64,000 nt of DNA from Pseudoalteromonas tunicata. Lineage in GTDB: Bacteria; Pseudomonadota; Gammaproteobacteria; Enterobacterales; Alteromonadaceae. Both the position numbers and the translations under genes were made by a program. The notes below the pieces were generated by a model, which was not told the origin of the DNA, did not search any database, and worked only from the letters and a program-made list of their open reading frames with translations. Positions 43,103-53,134 of this stretch are shown one piece after another. The stretch spans positions 474,001 through 538,000 of the forward strand of contig NZ_CP011032.1 in the NCBI RefSeq assembly GCF_002310815.1. The letters run 5' to 3'. The first letter of the stretch is position 1; every line of letters begins with the position of its first letter.

Positions 43103-43114
43103 ACCAATTTTAGA

Positions 43115-43149
43115 AACCGCTTGTTTAATCGCATATTAAACAAGCGGTT
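43115..43149 (+). terminator. Stem-loop downstream of rnpB, probable terminator
   Basis: A perfect 15-base-pair stem AACCGCTTGTTTAAT / ATTAAACAAGCGGTT with a 5-base loop, 12 bases past the RNase P RNA. T's are spread (ATCTGAATTTCCGTTTTT) rather than immediate. Confidence 0.65.
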
Positions 43150-43327
43150 ATCTGAATTTCCGTTTTTATTCCCCGTTATTATACTCAAAATTATCTTGCT
43201 GATTTGGATCTTCCAGCATCATTTTTAACTATTATTTTACTTAAATAAAACAAGCATATTTTTTAGACTAGTCATGTTTTAATTACGCTAGTGATTTTAA
43301 AATATTGCGAATGATGTTCATGTTACT

Positions 43328-44299
43328 TCAAGCATGAGGGTAAATTTGTTTAATTACCTGCGCGGTATCAATGCGAGAGGCTATCGTATTTCTTCCTTGT
43401 TTCTTGGCTTGATACAAGTGGTAATCGGCATCTTCAACTAAAGAGCGTTGTTGTTGTTTGCTAACTGTGCTGGTCGAAACACCTAAGCTGATAGTGATAA
43501 ATTTATGTTCTGATCCACAGTGTTCAATAGATAGGTCATAGATCGCCTGATTGATTTGAGCTGCAACCTTGAGCGCGCCATGTAAATCGGTATTTGGCAA
43601 TAAGACTACAAATTCCTCACCGCCATATCGGGCCACAAAGTCAATTGGACGTTTTAGGGTATTTTTTATTGTTTTAGCGACTTCTTTTAGTATGTGATCG
43701 CCCTGAACATGACCATAGCAATCGTTAAAACGTTTAAAATGATCTATATCGATAAGAATTAGCGCATTATCTATGTGTTCTCTAATTGCATTATTTTCTA
43801 TCTTTATTAAATGGTTATCAAAATACCTTCGATTATATATAGAAGTTAAACCGTCAACATAAACGAGCTGTAAAAGCATATCGCGTTGTAATTTAATGGT
43901 TAAATGAGCTTTGACTCGATTTTTAACTGTCATTGGATTAATTGGCTTGGCGATTAGGTCAATTCCACCGCACTGCCAGCATTCATTTTCATCTTCTTGT
44001 TTTGTAAATGTAGTGACGAAAATTACCGGTATTTCGGAAGTTATCATATTACTTTTTAATAGCTTACATGTTTCAATACCACTCATATTGGGCATTTCAA
44101 CATCAAGTAAAATTAAATCAGGGGTGTTTAATTCGCATACTTCTAAAGCTTCTTCGCCGCTTGTGGCTGCAAGTACGGTGTATTGGCCAGATAAAATATC
44201 GTAAATTTGCTGAATATGAATTGGTTGATCATCAACAACAAGAACTTTAGAACGGCTCAGATCGATATCAGCATTGTCATTGAGTTGGAAAATAGGCAT
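43328..44299 (-). CDS. Response regulator with diguanylate cyclase (REC-GGDEF)
   Basis: Protein of 323 residues. Receiver domain at about 14-130 with the phospho-acceptor Asp in LILLDVEMPNMSG; GGDEF domain at about 160-320 with active site GGEEF near 224. An I-site RPID (RxxD) lies 5 residues before it, so product inhibition is expected. It makes cyclic di-GMP when phosphorylated. Its ATG overlaps the stop of the large hybrid kinase (TAATG), so the kinase is its likely phosphate donor; WspR and PleD are comparable in layout. Confidence 0.95.
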   Translation of the reverse strand: MPIFQLNDNADIDLSRSKVLVVDDQPIHIQQIYDILSGQYTVLAATSGEEALEVCELNTPDLILLDVEMPNMSGIETCKLLKSNMITSEIPVIFVTTFTKQEDENECWQCGGIDLIAKPINPMTVKNRVKAHLTIKLQRDMLLQLVYVDGLTSIYNRRYFDNHLIKIENNAIREHIDNALILIDIDHFKRFNDCYGHVQGDHILKEVAKTIKNTLKRPIDFVARYGGEEFVVLLPNTDLHGALKVAAQINQAIYDLSIEHCGSEHKFITISLGVSTSTVSKQQQRSLVEDADYHLYQAKKQGRNTIASRIDTAQVIKQIYPHA

Positions 44300-47200
44300 T
44301 AATGTAGTCCTTTAATTAATATCCTTAACTGCTCTAATATTATCTTAGCCTCTTTAAATTTTAACTTATTTAAGTTAGTAGCTAATTCATCGCACAATTC
44401 ATTCGAAACGGCACGTAATGGAGTTGAGATTTTTTGAAAACTATCAATTGCTCTCATATTAAATGTTCTAACCTCTTCAACCAGTAAAGCAAAAGCGTGA
44501 GGGTTTATTTTTTGCTCAGTTACATGGTTAACTATAGCTTGTTTAATGCTATTAGGATCAAGAAGCTGCAAAAGTGTGGGAATAGCTTGGAGTGCTTGTT
44601 CATTGAGCGATTTAAAAGTATGTAATTGCTGTGATACTAGCAGCTGATCGGGCTCGTCCTCACCGTTTAGCTGATTTTCTATCTCTTTAGCAAAGGCGCC
44701 TAAATCAGTAAAGCCTAGTGACTCTGCAGTACTTTTTAAAGTATGAAAAATAAGTTTTATTTCCTTGTGGGATAACTGCTCAGTTGGTTGATTTAAAACT
44801 GTTTTATAATGAGTTAAGTCATCTAGAAATAATGAGATTGTTTTAATATAGAGTGGGATTGAAAAGTTAAATAAATAGAGGCTTTGTTTAATGTTGATGG
44901 CATTTTTTTGACAAAATAGCATCACAGATTCATCGATATTATGGTCAATCGTTTTGGCTGCTGCAAGAGGTTCAACTTCTGAGGGGGGTAAGGTTGCAGC
45001 TACGATATGTTGGATGAGCTCTTCAAGCTGAAAAGGTTTGGCAATATGGCCATTCATTCCAGAAGCTAAGCATTTCTTTTTATCATTTTCCATCACATTT
45101 GCAGTAATAGCTAAAATAGGCAAATTACCATATTTGGTATTAGCCCTAATGAGCTGAGTTGTCTCATAGCCATCAATATCAGGCATTTGAATATCCATTA
45201 AAATTAAGTCAAAAGGTAACAAGCTATTATCTAATTCCGTTAAGGCTTGGCGCCCACCATTAGCAATAACAGTATTTGCGCCTTGACTATCTAATAACGT
45301 TTTTGCAATGAGTTGATTTGTTGGATTGTCTTCAACCAGCAAAATTCGTTTATTCAATAATGGCTGTTGATGTGAGATAAGTTTTGTCTTTAAACTTGTA
45401 TGCTGTGCGGCGGCAATTGCATCAGATATGGCATCAAGTAACATGACTCTAGTTACTGGCTTAGATAGAAACCCATTTAATAATTGATTAGACTGATTGT
45501 TTTTTTGTGCAAGTAGTTGTCTTCCATGAGCTGAAACCATAATCAGTAACGGGAGATATTCATCTGTGGTGCATTGCCTAATTTGTTCTGCGAGTTGCCA
45601 GCCATCAATATCAGGCATTTTCCAATCTAATAGTACTAAATCAAATATCGGTTTTTTGGCGAGAGCCGCTTTAAATAGCGCTAATCCTTTTTCTGGGCTT
45701 TGTGCCAATGTGGCATTGCAGCCTAACAAATGAACGGTATTGGCCAATATATTGAGTGATGTGGGATTGTCATCAACAATAAGAATATTTAATAGATGTG
45801 GATTAGTCAGCTTAGTAGGTACGTAGGATTTTGCTGGTTGCATTAAAACGGAGCAACTAAATGTCGATCCCGCATCTAATTGACTGCAAACCTTAATTGA
45901 CCCTCCCATCAACTTCACTAACTGAGAAGCTATGGTTAAACCTATGCCTAAACCGCCATATTGTCGGGTATTTGAATTATCAACTTGAGTAAATAAATCA
46001 AAAATTTGCTCTAATTTGTCTTGGTTTACGCCGATACCAGTATCTGAGATAGCAATATTAAGCCAAAAACTATTTCGATTGCTAATAGTCACAGAAAAAC
46101 TTAGTACGACCTCACCTTTTAAGCTGAATTTTACGGCATTACTGGCGATATTCCACAGTATTTGCTTTAGCTTATTCGCATCACCGTGCATCGCTAAAGG
46201 GAGGTCTTCGGTTAGTGAAAAGTGTATTTCAATTGGCTTATCATCAGCAAGGGTATTGAGTTGTGTGCCAATTGTATTGAGTAACTCGTCTAAATTGAAA
46301 TCTTGCTCCTCTAAAATTAACTCACCACGTTCAACTGAGGTTAAATCCATAATATCGTTAATTGTTTGATTTAAACCTATCACCTCGGCTTTAGCTGAGT
46401 CTAAAGTGCTCAATTGTTCTTGGGTTAATTTACTGAGTTCTAATATTTGTAGTAAACCATTAATCGCGTTTAGTGGCGTGCGAAGTTCATGACTCATATT
46501 GGCGATAAAATCGGTTTTTATTTTACTTGCTGCATCGGCTTGATGAAGTGCTAGTTTCAATTCTGCTTCTTCTTTTAAACGTTCAGTAATATTTTTTGCT
46601 GCAAAATAAATAATAGTCTTTTTATCAATCGTTAAAACACTGGCTGAAATAAGCATAGGAATTGTGGTGCCGGTCGCTTTTAAAAAATTTCTTTCGCAGC
46701 TTAAACGTTGAGTTTTAATGATTTTCTGTTTCAGGTGAGCCCAATTTTCACCTTGTTCAAATTTTAAAAGAGTATGAATATTTTGCTGATTGAAGTTATT
46801 TTGAGTGTATTCAAGGAGTACGCAAGCATAAGGATTCGAATGTAAAAGATGACCTGACTCATCGAGCCAAAGCAGCATATCTTGAGAGTTATCAAGCGCA
46901 GCGTTGACGAGTGAAATATGATGTTCTAGTGATTTTTTCTCGGTCAGGTTATCTGCAACAATAAGGTATCCTGAAAGCTCAGAGTGTTCATCTAATATAT
47001 CAGATATGGTTATACTAACAGGAATATCGAGTCCATCTTTTGTCTGAAAGAAACATAATGAGGGGCATGTTGAGTCTGTTGTTTTATCCACCCAAAGCTT
47101 GAATGTATCTTGTTTTAACGTACTTTTATCGCTTGAAATTAATGACATTATATTTTTTTTCGCAATCACTTGTGCTTCTTCAAAGCCAAGTAGCAGTGCA

Positions 47201-48750
47201 GCACTTTGAGTAAATAAAGTGATTACTCCTTCTTTATCGGTCGCAATAATGGCATTTTGACTACTATTTAATACGCTTTTTTGGAAATTTGATTTTTGTT
47301 CAAGTAGCTGGGTTTGCTCTGTTACTTTGCTTTCAAGTTGTTTATTGTGATTTTCCAGTTGTGTCTGGAGCGTTTTTATTGCTGTAATATCTGAAATACT
47401 AATTGTTGCACCAATAAATGTACCCGCCCGTACCATAGGAATAAAGTTTAGAAGTAAAAATTTATCTGATGTGCTTTCGATACCCATATGGCTAAAAGCC
47501 ATGTTGGTGATCTGCTCCCCCCGTGCCACTTGTTTGTAAATAGCTATTAACTTATCGTGATTGATAAATAAACTTAACCAATTGATTAAAGGTTTGTGTT
47601 GAGCATTTTTTTGTGTGAATTGGAATAAATGATCGGCTGAAGCATTCCAGTGCAAAATCGCAAAATAGGCATCTACGCCAATAATGGATTCGGAAGCGTT
47701 TTTCACGACAGTTTCATAACTTAGTTTTTGTTTAATAATTTCAATTCGTCTAGCGATGAGTTGGGTAAGAAAAAACACAAAAACTAAAGCTATAAAGGTC
47801 AAAGCAATAATTTGAAAATAAACTTGAGTCGGATCTCGATAGTTGAGGGAATGAATAAAATCATTGGTAGGCGTGATGCTAATATTCCATTGGCGACCGT
47901 AAATCGAGTTTGTTTTACTGATTTTGAATGCACTCTTCGTTGTTGTATCTATATCCCCGGCATAAAACAATGTACTTTCATTAAGATAACTATCGGCGAT
48001 TTCAATTTTAAAATGAACGTTGTTATCAGCAACAACATCTAAAATTTCATTTATAAGCAAAGGGCTAAATACCCAGCCGAGTAAAGTGTGCTGATCATTA
48101 TTGGAAAATATCGGTAGCAATAATAAAAATCCATGGAGTTTTTGCTCATCGGCTTGCATCAAGGTAATGGGGCCTGTTAGCTGGGCAAATCCTGATGCTG
48201 CTGAGGTTATTGCGGCGAACCGACGGTTACTTTCAGAGCCAATATCAAGTCCAATAGCTTGTAAATTAAACTCCTCGGGTTCTATGTATTGAATGATAAA
48301 TAGGAGGTCTTGTGGTGAATCGAGCTGCTTTAGCTCAAACGGCTTGCTACGTTCGGCATTGGCTTGAGCTAAAAATTCAGGTAGCTGTTTTTTTGATATT
48401 TTTTTTATGACACCAAACCCCCGAGCACCAGGAAACTCTTTGTGATAATCACGACTTTTAAAGTAGGTTAAGTGGTTTTGATATTTAAAATCACTAAAAC
48501 CTACCGTTTGAACAGCCGCCCGAAGTGCTTGTAAGCCATACTCATAGCGATGAATAGCATCTTGTACATTAATGCTTATTTTGTTTAATTCGAGCGCTAT
48601 TTTTTGTTCTAGATCTAGTTTGTTTTCATTTTTTATTTTCTGACAGTAATAATTTGCACTCAATATGCCTATGATTAAAGTAATAGAACAAAAAAGTAAA
48701 AACCATTTACTCGTTTTAGATAATGCTATTTTAAAATTTACTCCAAACAT
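44299..48750 (-). CDS. Large hybrid histidine kinase: CHASE-TM-PAS3-HisKA-HATPase-REC-REC-Hpt
   Basis: Membrane sensor kinase of 1483 residues. TM1 at about 12-35, periplasmic CHASE domain to about 300 (RYEYGLQALRAAVQT and FPGARGFGVIKKI), TM2 near 318-340, three PAS domains to about 735, HisKA with His near 754 (NMSHELRTPLN), HATPase with N, G1 and G2 boxes (NIASNAVKFS, DTGIGV, GGLGIGL), two receivers with Asp near 1040 (LLDWKMPD) and 1185 (LMDIQMPD), and an Hpt domain with His near 1334 (FHTLKSTAESLG). A complete phosphorelay ends at the adjoining diguanylate cyclase. The ATG at 48750 has AAGGA 7 bases upstream; the frame from 48771 begins with TTG. Confidence 0.94.
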   Translation of the reverse strand: MFGVNFKIALSKTSKWFLLFCSITLIIGILSANYYCQKIKNENKLDLEQKIALELNKISINVQDAIHRYEYGLQALRAAVQTVGFSDFKYQNHLTYFKSRDYHKEFPGARGFGVIKKISKKQLPEFLAQANAERSKPFELKQLDSPQDLLFIIQYIEPEEFNLQAIGLDIGSESNRRFAAITSAASGFAQLTGPITLMQADEQKLHGFLLLLPIFSNNDQHTLLGWVFSPLLINEILDVVADNNVHFKIEIADSYLNESTLFYAGDIDTTTKSAFKISKTNSIYGRQWNISITPTNDFIHSLNYRDPTQVYFQIIALTFIALVFVFFLTQLIARRIEIIKQKLSYETVVKNASESIIGVDAYFAILHWNASADHLFQFTQKNAQHKPLINWLSLFINHDKLIAIYKQVARGEQITNMAFSHMGIESTSDKFLLLNFIPMVRAGTFIGATISISDITAIKTLQTQLENHNKQLESKVTEQTQLLEQKSNFQKSVLNSSQNAIIATDKEGVITLFTQSAALLLGFEEAQVIAKKNIMSLISSDKSTLKQDTFKLWVDKTTDSTCPSLCFFQTKDGLDIPVSITISDILDEHSELSGYLIVADNLTEKKSLEHHISLVNAALDNSQDMLLWLDESGHLLHSNPYACVLLEYTQNNFNQQNIHTLLKFEQGENWAHLKQKIIKTQRLSCERNFLKATGTTIPMLISASVLTIDKKTIIYFAAKNITERLKEEAELKLALHQADAASKIKTDFIANMSHELRTPLNAINGLLQILELSKLTQEQLSTLDSAKAEVIGLNQTINDIMDLTSVERGELILEEQDFNLDELLNTIGTQLNTLADDKPIEIHFSLTEDLPLAMHGDANKLKQILWNIASNAVKFSLKGEVVLSFSVTISNRNSFWLNIAISDTGIGVNQDKLEQIFDLFTQVDNSNTRQYGGLGIGLTIASQLVKLMGGSIKVCSQLDAGSTFSCSVLMQPAKSYVPTKLTNPHLLNILIVDDNPTSLNILANTVHLLGCNATLAQSPEKGLALFKAALAKKPIFDLVLLDWKMPDIDGWQLAEQIRQCTTDEYLPLLIMVSAHGRQLLAQKNNQSNQLLNGFLSKPVTRVMLLDAISDAIAAAQHTSLKTKLISHQQPLLNKRILLVEDNPTNQLIAKTLLDSQGANTVIANGGRQALTELDNSLLPFDLILMDIQMPDIDGYETTQLIRANTKYGNLPILAITANVMENDKKKCLASGMNGHIAKPFQLEELIQHIVAATLPPSEVEPLAAAKTIDHNIDESVMLFCQKNAINIKQSLYLFNFSIPLYIKTISLFLDDLTHYKTVLNQPTEQLSHKEIKLIFHTLKSTAESLGFTDLGAFAKEIENQLNGEDEPDQLLVSQQLHTFKSLNEQALQAIPTLLQLLDPNSIKQAIVNHVTEQKINPHAFALLVEEVRTFNMRAIDSFQKISTPLRAVSNELCDELATNLNKLKFKEAKIILEQLRILIKGLH

Positions 48751-48771
48751 TGCTAAATCCTTTTGAATCAA

Positions 48772-49130
48772 TCAGGAGCTATTTAACAACTTAAAGCATA
48801 GTAACTTTTGCTATAAAGCTATTATTATTTTATTTATAAGCTAATCTTTTCATTTGAAAAATATAAAAATATTGATTCAGAGTCAGTAAAAATGGCATTA
48901 AATCGGATGAATAATAAATCGTTAGTTAAGCTGCTAAAAATAGTCGTATTTTAGTTATACCTCGATGATTTAGTGTGAAATTACATTATAAAAAATGCAG
49001 CTTTACTTTAGATATCACCATAAATTAAGACTTGTTTTCTTGTTCTATTTTTATCAAAGATTGGATCGTAAGTGTTTTTCGCTGTTTAAAACTCAACGAT
49101 GAGTTGGCTTATTAAGGAATTTAGATAGTA
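48772..49130. other. Divergent promoter region between the two hybrid kinase genes, no gene
   Basis: About 360 AT-rich bases between the start codons of two oppositely transcribed kinases. I see no open frame, hairpin or convincing promoter hexamer pair; promoters for both genes must lie here. Confidence 0.6.
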
Positions 49131-52100
49131 ATGGATTTGAGAAACACATTGGTTTTTCGAAATAATCGCTGGTTACCCTTTATAGGTGTGGCTGTAACCT
49201 TGTTTTTATGTCTAAGTATTTACTTTATTTATAGTTCTTACGCAAAAGAAAGCATTGCCGAGCAGCATCGAAAATCATTAAAGCAACTTACAGACAAAAC
49301 ATTATTAACCTTAGAAGAAAGCTTCGCTACAAGCCGCAATAAAGTACAATTCTTACATTCAACGCCACCAGTTTCAGGAATTGGTCGTGCTTTTCTTCAT
49401 GATGGTGTAGACCCTTATGATGATACTACGTTGCAGCAATGGAATAAGCGATTACAAATAATCTTCGCTGCATTTATCGAGACGAACCCGGAGATTCGGC
49501 AAATCCGTTATATTACGCACAACAACGGGGGGAAAGAATTGGTTCGCGTAGAACGTCGTAATGGTCAGGTCGTTATTACACCAGAGGAATTATTACAGCA
49601 AAAAGGACAAACAGATTATTACCAAGAGATTGAAAAGTTACATCCCAATGAGAGTTATCTTTCAGATATTTCTCTAAATCGTGAATATGGTGTAATTGAA
49701 AATCCTATTTGGCCGACTTATCGAGTTGCAAAACCTATTTTTGATGAGAATTATAAGTTCTTTGGCTTCGTTATTATTAATGTTGATGCAACACAGTTAT
49801 TAAGTAACTTACAGCAACAGTTTCAGTATTCAGCATTTGAGTTATACATTTTAAATACTGAAGGTTTTTTTATTTCAGCAGCTAAACCTTCGCTTAATTT
49901 TGGTTTTGATTTAGACAAACCGGATGCAACTTGGCAGCAAATTTCAGGCAATAGCGCCATTCCGCAATATGATCAAATTTTAGCGTTGAAATTTTTGCAA
50001 CAAGATTATTGGATGGTAGGCAGTAAAGCGTTGTTATCCACCCGTGGAAATCGCTATCTAAACTTAGTGGGTGCACTTTCAAGTCAGCAAGTTGAGGTTA
50101 TTTGGCATCATCAACGTAGTGCTGTTATCGCTTTGATGGTGGTGATATTTCTTATTTTCAATATTCTAATTTTTGTCTATCAAAAATACTTAAATAAATT
50201 TTTATCCTTGTACGACAAGCAATCGCGTTATGAAGCAATTGTTGCTGGCTCTTCTGATGCAATTATAAATGTAGATAAAAGTGGTACAATTCTAAGTTGG
50301 AACGACTCAGCGGCTTATTTTTTTGATCTGAGAGAAAACCAAGCGCAAGTTCGAAAAATCAGTAACATTGTTTTTAGTCATGAAACAAATGCGCTAGATA
50401 CTGATGTTTTGACAAGTGTGATTGAACAAAAAAAACCACAGGTGTTTGAGGTTGAAGGCATTAGCAATGCGGGAGAAAAAAGAATCCTTAGCATTAGTTT
50501 ATCGCCAGTGATTTCGCAAAGCACCGTCATCGCCCCTTCGGTTGCAGCTCTTATTCGTGACATCACAGCCTCACGAATGAATGAAATTAAAATTCAAAGT
50601 ATGAATCAATCTTTAGAGTTACAGGTGGCTGAACGAACTCAAGAATTGAAACACGCAACAGAATTAGCCATTGCAGCAAATCAGTCTAAAAGCGCATTTG
50701 TTGCCAATATCAGTCATGAAATTAGAACTCCACTAAATGGAATTGCAGGGATGATGGAGCTCCTGCAGCGCGAAGATTTATCTGATAAACAGCTTAATTA
50801 CCTGAAAATGGCTAAATCGAGTGTATCCACATTAACAGTACTTATTAATGATTTACTCGACTTATCAAAAATTGAATCTGGCAAGCTAGATATTGAATTA
50901 GTTCAGTTCAACTTGATAGAAACCATGAGCTCTGTAATTAATTCCATGGCTTTGCGCTGTGATGAAAAAGGGCTCGAGTTACTTTTCGATTGGACGCAAA
51001 TTCAGCATGAAGAACTAATCAGCGATGCTTATCGCATTAAGCAAGTATTAGTTAATCTAATTGGCAACGCGATTAAGTTTACTGCCCAAGGACAAATCGT
51101 GGTTAGCGCAAAAACCTATGCAGCAGCACAAGAGCAAATTTGGTTAGAAGTTGTAATTACTGATACCGGTATTGGTCTTACCCCAGAACAACAAGCAAAA
51201 TTATTTAGACCATTTACTCAGGCGCACGCCAACATAGCTAAGAATTTTGGTGGCACAGGATTGGGGTTATCTATTTCTCAACAATTAGTGCAATTATTAG
51301 GGGGCGAAATTACGATACACAGTGTGGTAGAGCAAGGAAGTACTTTTACATTTACTGTTTGCACTGAGCGCATCAAAATTGAAGAGCCGAAGTTTAGAGT
51401 TCCCCTATTTTTGGGACGAAAAATATATATCGTAAGTGATAAAGTAAAATCAGCTGAGATTTTGCTGCGACAATTTCAGTTGTGGCAAGCTGAAGTTCAT
51501 CTTTTTGATAATCATGAAGATTTAAAAGAGAATCTTAATGGTACTTTGGCTGATTTAATCTTGATTGATGAAGAGCTGGCAGATAAAACTTTATGTAGTT
51601 GGCTTCAAAGCAATTTAATTAGTGAAAAAACAAAGTTGATAATTATGGAGCGTGCAATTGCAAAAAATAGCTCCACAATAAACGACACACACTGCGGCTA
51701 CATTAGTAAACCAATCTTACCAGAGCAACTTTTATACACTTACAATAAGCTCACTGAAACTCGAGTTCACCCCAATAATGTAGAGCGAAGAGATGATTTT
51801 CCATTGCTTAGCCGACAATACCGTGTACTGATTGTTGATGATAATGAGATTAATCGAGTAGTTTCATCTGCATTACTTGAACAAATGCCACTGGAGCTAG
51901 TTGTGGCAGAAAATGGTCAAATCGCATTGGATTTATTACAAGATACTGAGCACCGAAAATTTGATCTTATTTTAATGGATTGTCAAATGCCTATTCTTGA
52001 TGGGTTTGAAGCCACTAAATTAATACGCCGAGGATTTGTAGGCAAGCACTACCAAGATGTGATTATTATCGCAATGACCGCCGGTGCAATGTCAGGCGAC

Positions 52101-52214
52101 AAAGATGCATGTATTCAGGCAGGTATGGACGACTTTATTGCCAAACCGATAGACCCAGGCGCTTTCATAAACAAGGTGTTGGCTTGGTTAGAGAAATCAA
52201 AAGCATATGACTAG
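49131..52214 (+). CDS. Hybrid histidine kinase: periplasmic sensor-TM-PAS-HisKA-HATPase-two receivers
   Basis: Membrane sensor kinase of 1027 residues. TM1 about 15-35, a periplasmic sensor of dCACHE-like size with YLSDISLNREYGVIENPIWP and FFGFVIINVDATQL, TM2 about 330-353, a PAS domain near 366-476, HisKA with His near 529 (NISHEIRTPLNG), HATPase (VNLIGNAIKF, DTGIGL, GGTGLGLS), a divergent receiver at about 760-870 and a canonical receiver with Asp near 950 (LMDCQMPILDG). There is no Hpt domain, so a separate one must finish a relay. Divergent from the other hybrid kinase; the unlinked signal is unknown. AAGGA lies 12 bases before the ATG. Confidence 0.93.
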   Translation: MDLRNTLVFRNNRWLPFIGVAVTLFLCLSIYFIYSSYAKESIAEQHRKSLKQLTDKTLLTLEESFATSRNKVQFLHSTPPVSGIGRAFLHDGVDPYDDTTLQQWNKRLQIIFAAFIETNPEIRQIRYITHNNGGKELVRVERRNGQVVITPEELLQQKGQTDYYQEIEKLHPNESYLSDISLNREYGVIENPIWPTYRVAKPIFDENYKFFGFVIINVDATQLLSNLQQQFQYSAFELYILNTEGFFISAAKPSLNFGFDLDKPDATWQQISGNSAIPQYDQILALKFLQQDYWMVGSKALLSTRGNRYLNLVGALSSQQVEVIWHHQRSAVIALMVVIFLIFNILIFVYQKYLNKFLSLYDKQSRYEAIVAGSSDAIINVDKSGTILSWNDSAAYFFDLRENQAQVRKISNIVFSHETNALDTDVLTSVIEQKKPQVFEVEGISNAGEKRILSISLSPVISQSTVIAPSVAALIRDITASRMNEIKIQSMNQSLELQVAERTQELKHATELAIAANQSKSAFVANISHEIRTPLNGIAGMMELLQREDLSDKQLNYLKMAKSSVSTLTVLINDLLDLSKIESGKLDIELVQFNLIETMSSVINSMALRCDEKGLELLFDWTQIQHEELISDAYRIKQVLVNLIGNAIKFTAQGQIVVSAKTYAAAQEQIWLEVVITDTGIGLTPEQQAKLFRPFTQAHANIAKNFGGTGLGLSISQQLVQLLGGEITIHSVVEQGSTFTFTVCTERIKIEEPKFRVPLFLGRKIYIVSDKVKSAEILLRQFQLWQAEVHLFDNHEDLKENLNGTLADLILIDEELADKTLCSWLQSNLISEKTKLIIMERAIAKNSSTINDTHCGYISKPILPEQLLYTYNKLTETRVHPNNVERRDDFPLLSRQYRVLIVDDNEINRVVSSALLEQMPLELVVAENGQIALDLLQDTEHRKFDLILMDCQMPILDGFEATKLIRRGFVGKHYQDVIIIAMTAGAMSGDKDACIQAGMDDFIAKPIDPGAFINKVLAWLEKSKAYD

Positions 52215-52293
52215 GTAAAAATATGTTTATTTACGGCTTAAATTGAGCCAAATATTTGGGCCACAACGTTCAGTGAATTATTAATTTGCTATT

Positions 52294-52324
52294 AGGTTAG
52301 GGAATAAATAATTAGCCCTAACCT
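52294..52324 (+). terminator. Stem-loop between the hybrid kinase and lysE genes, possible terminator
   Basis: AGGTTAGGG / CCCTAACCT, 9 base pairs with a 13-base loop, 79 bases after the kinase stop. T-tract is poor (TATGTTT). Confidence 0.45.
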
Positions 52325-52341
52325 TATGTTTAACTATTAGT

Positions 52342-52950
52342 TTAGATGAGGACCCTTACCGTAACGGCGAGTAACGCGATGCCAGTTATTTTATCAATGA
52401 TGTGACTATTTTGTCTCAGTGAAGTTAACAAACCCGATCGAGATAGTACTACTGCAATTAAACAATACCAAAAGGTATCAATCGCACTAACTGTTCCTAC
52501 CATAATCAGTTTTTGCTGCCAGCCAGCATTAAGATCTATAAATTGACTAAATAAAGCCAAGAAGAACAATGCTATTTTTGGGTTTAAAAATGCAATTAAA
52601 AATCCTTCACGGCCACTTTGCCAAAGTGTTACAGGTATCAGTCTTTGTTCTTGAGTCGTATTCTGAGCTTGTGCTGTTAAAGCTTTAAATGCCAGAAATA
52701 ACAAAAAGGCAGCGCCTGCATATTTTATTAGATTAAATAACCATGGCGTATTTGTAATAATAATTGCCATACCAAGTACCGTTAACAAGGCATAAACAGC
52801 GATTGCAAGACCATGAGTAATGCTCGCGCAAAGACCATTGGCTCTACCACCATTAATGGTATGTTTTAAGATCACCGCCAAACTAGGACCTGGTGTAATA
52901 GCACCCAAAATGCAAATAGATACAAGTGATAGCCATGCGGTTAATTCCAT
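52342..52950 (-). CDS. LysE/RhtB family amino-acid exporter
   Basis: Membrane protein of 202 residues with six helices. GAITPGPSLAVILKHTINGGR is the LysE/RhtB N-terminal signature and FLIAFLNPKIALFFLALFSQF the conserved mid segment. The family exports homoserine, threonine, lysine or similar compounds. The substrate is not known. AGAGG precedes the ATG. Monocistronic. Confidence 0.92.
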   Translation of the reverse strand: MELTAWLSLVSICILGAITPGPSLAVILKHTINGGRANGLCASITHGLAIAVYALLTVLGMAIIITNTPWLFNLIKYAGAAFLLFLAFKALTAQAQNTTQEQRLIPVTLWQSGREGFLIAFLNPKIALFFLALFSQFIDLNAGWQQKLIMVGTVSAIDTFWYCLIAVVLSRSGLLTSLRQNSHIIDKITGIALLAVTVRVLI

Positions 52951-53087
52951 ATTGAGCCTCTAAACATAATTTAAATGATTTTAAAAAGTGATTGGCTGCG
53001 GGCTTGCTAAGAGTAAGCCTTGCCAGATTGAATTTAGTCGAGCGTACTATAGCGTATTTTCGTAGTTCGAAAAGAGGCTTTTAAGAT

Positions 53088-53117
53088 AAAAGCCAGTAGC
53101 CCTTCAGTAGGGCTACT
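53088..53117 (-). terminator. Terminator after the S41 peptidase/lipoprotein operon
   Basis: AGTAGCCCT / AGGGCTACT, 9 base pairs with a 5-base loop, 18 bases past the lipoprotein stop. On the minus strand GGCTTTTATC follows. Confidence 0.65.
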
Positions 53118-53134
53118 AGAGATTTAATTGTTAA

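Noticed and set aside
46016..46369. 117-codon plus-strand frame within the large hybrid kinase
   Set aside because: Antisense shadow of the conserved HATPase region.
52294..52324. Strong terminator call for the second hybrid kinase
   Set aside because: The T-tract is poor and the loop large; kept only with low confidence.
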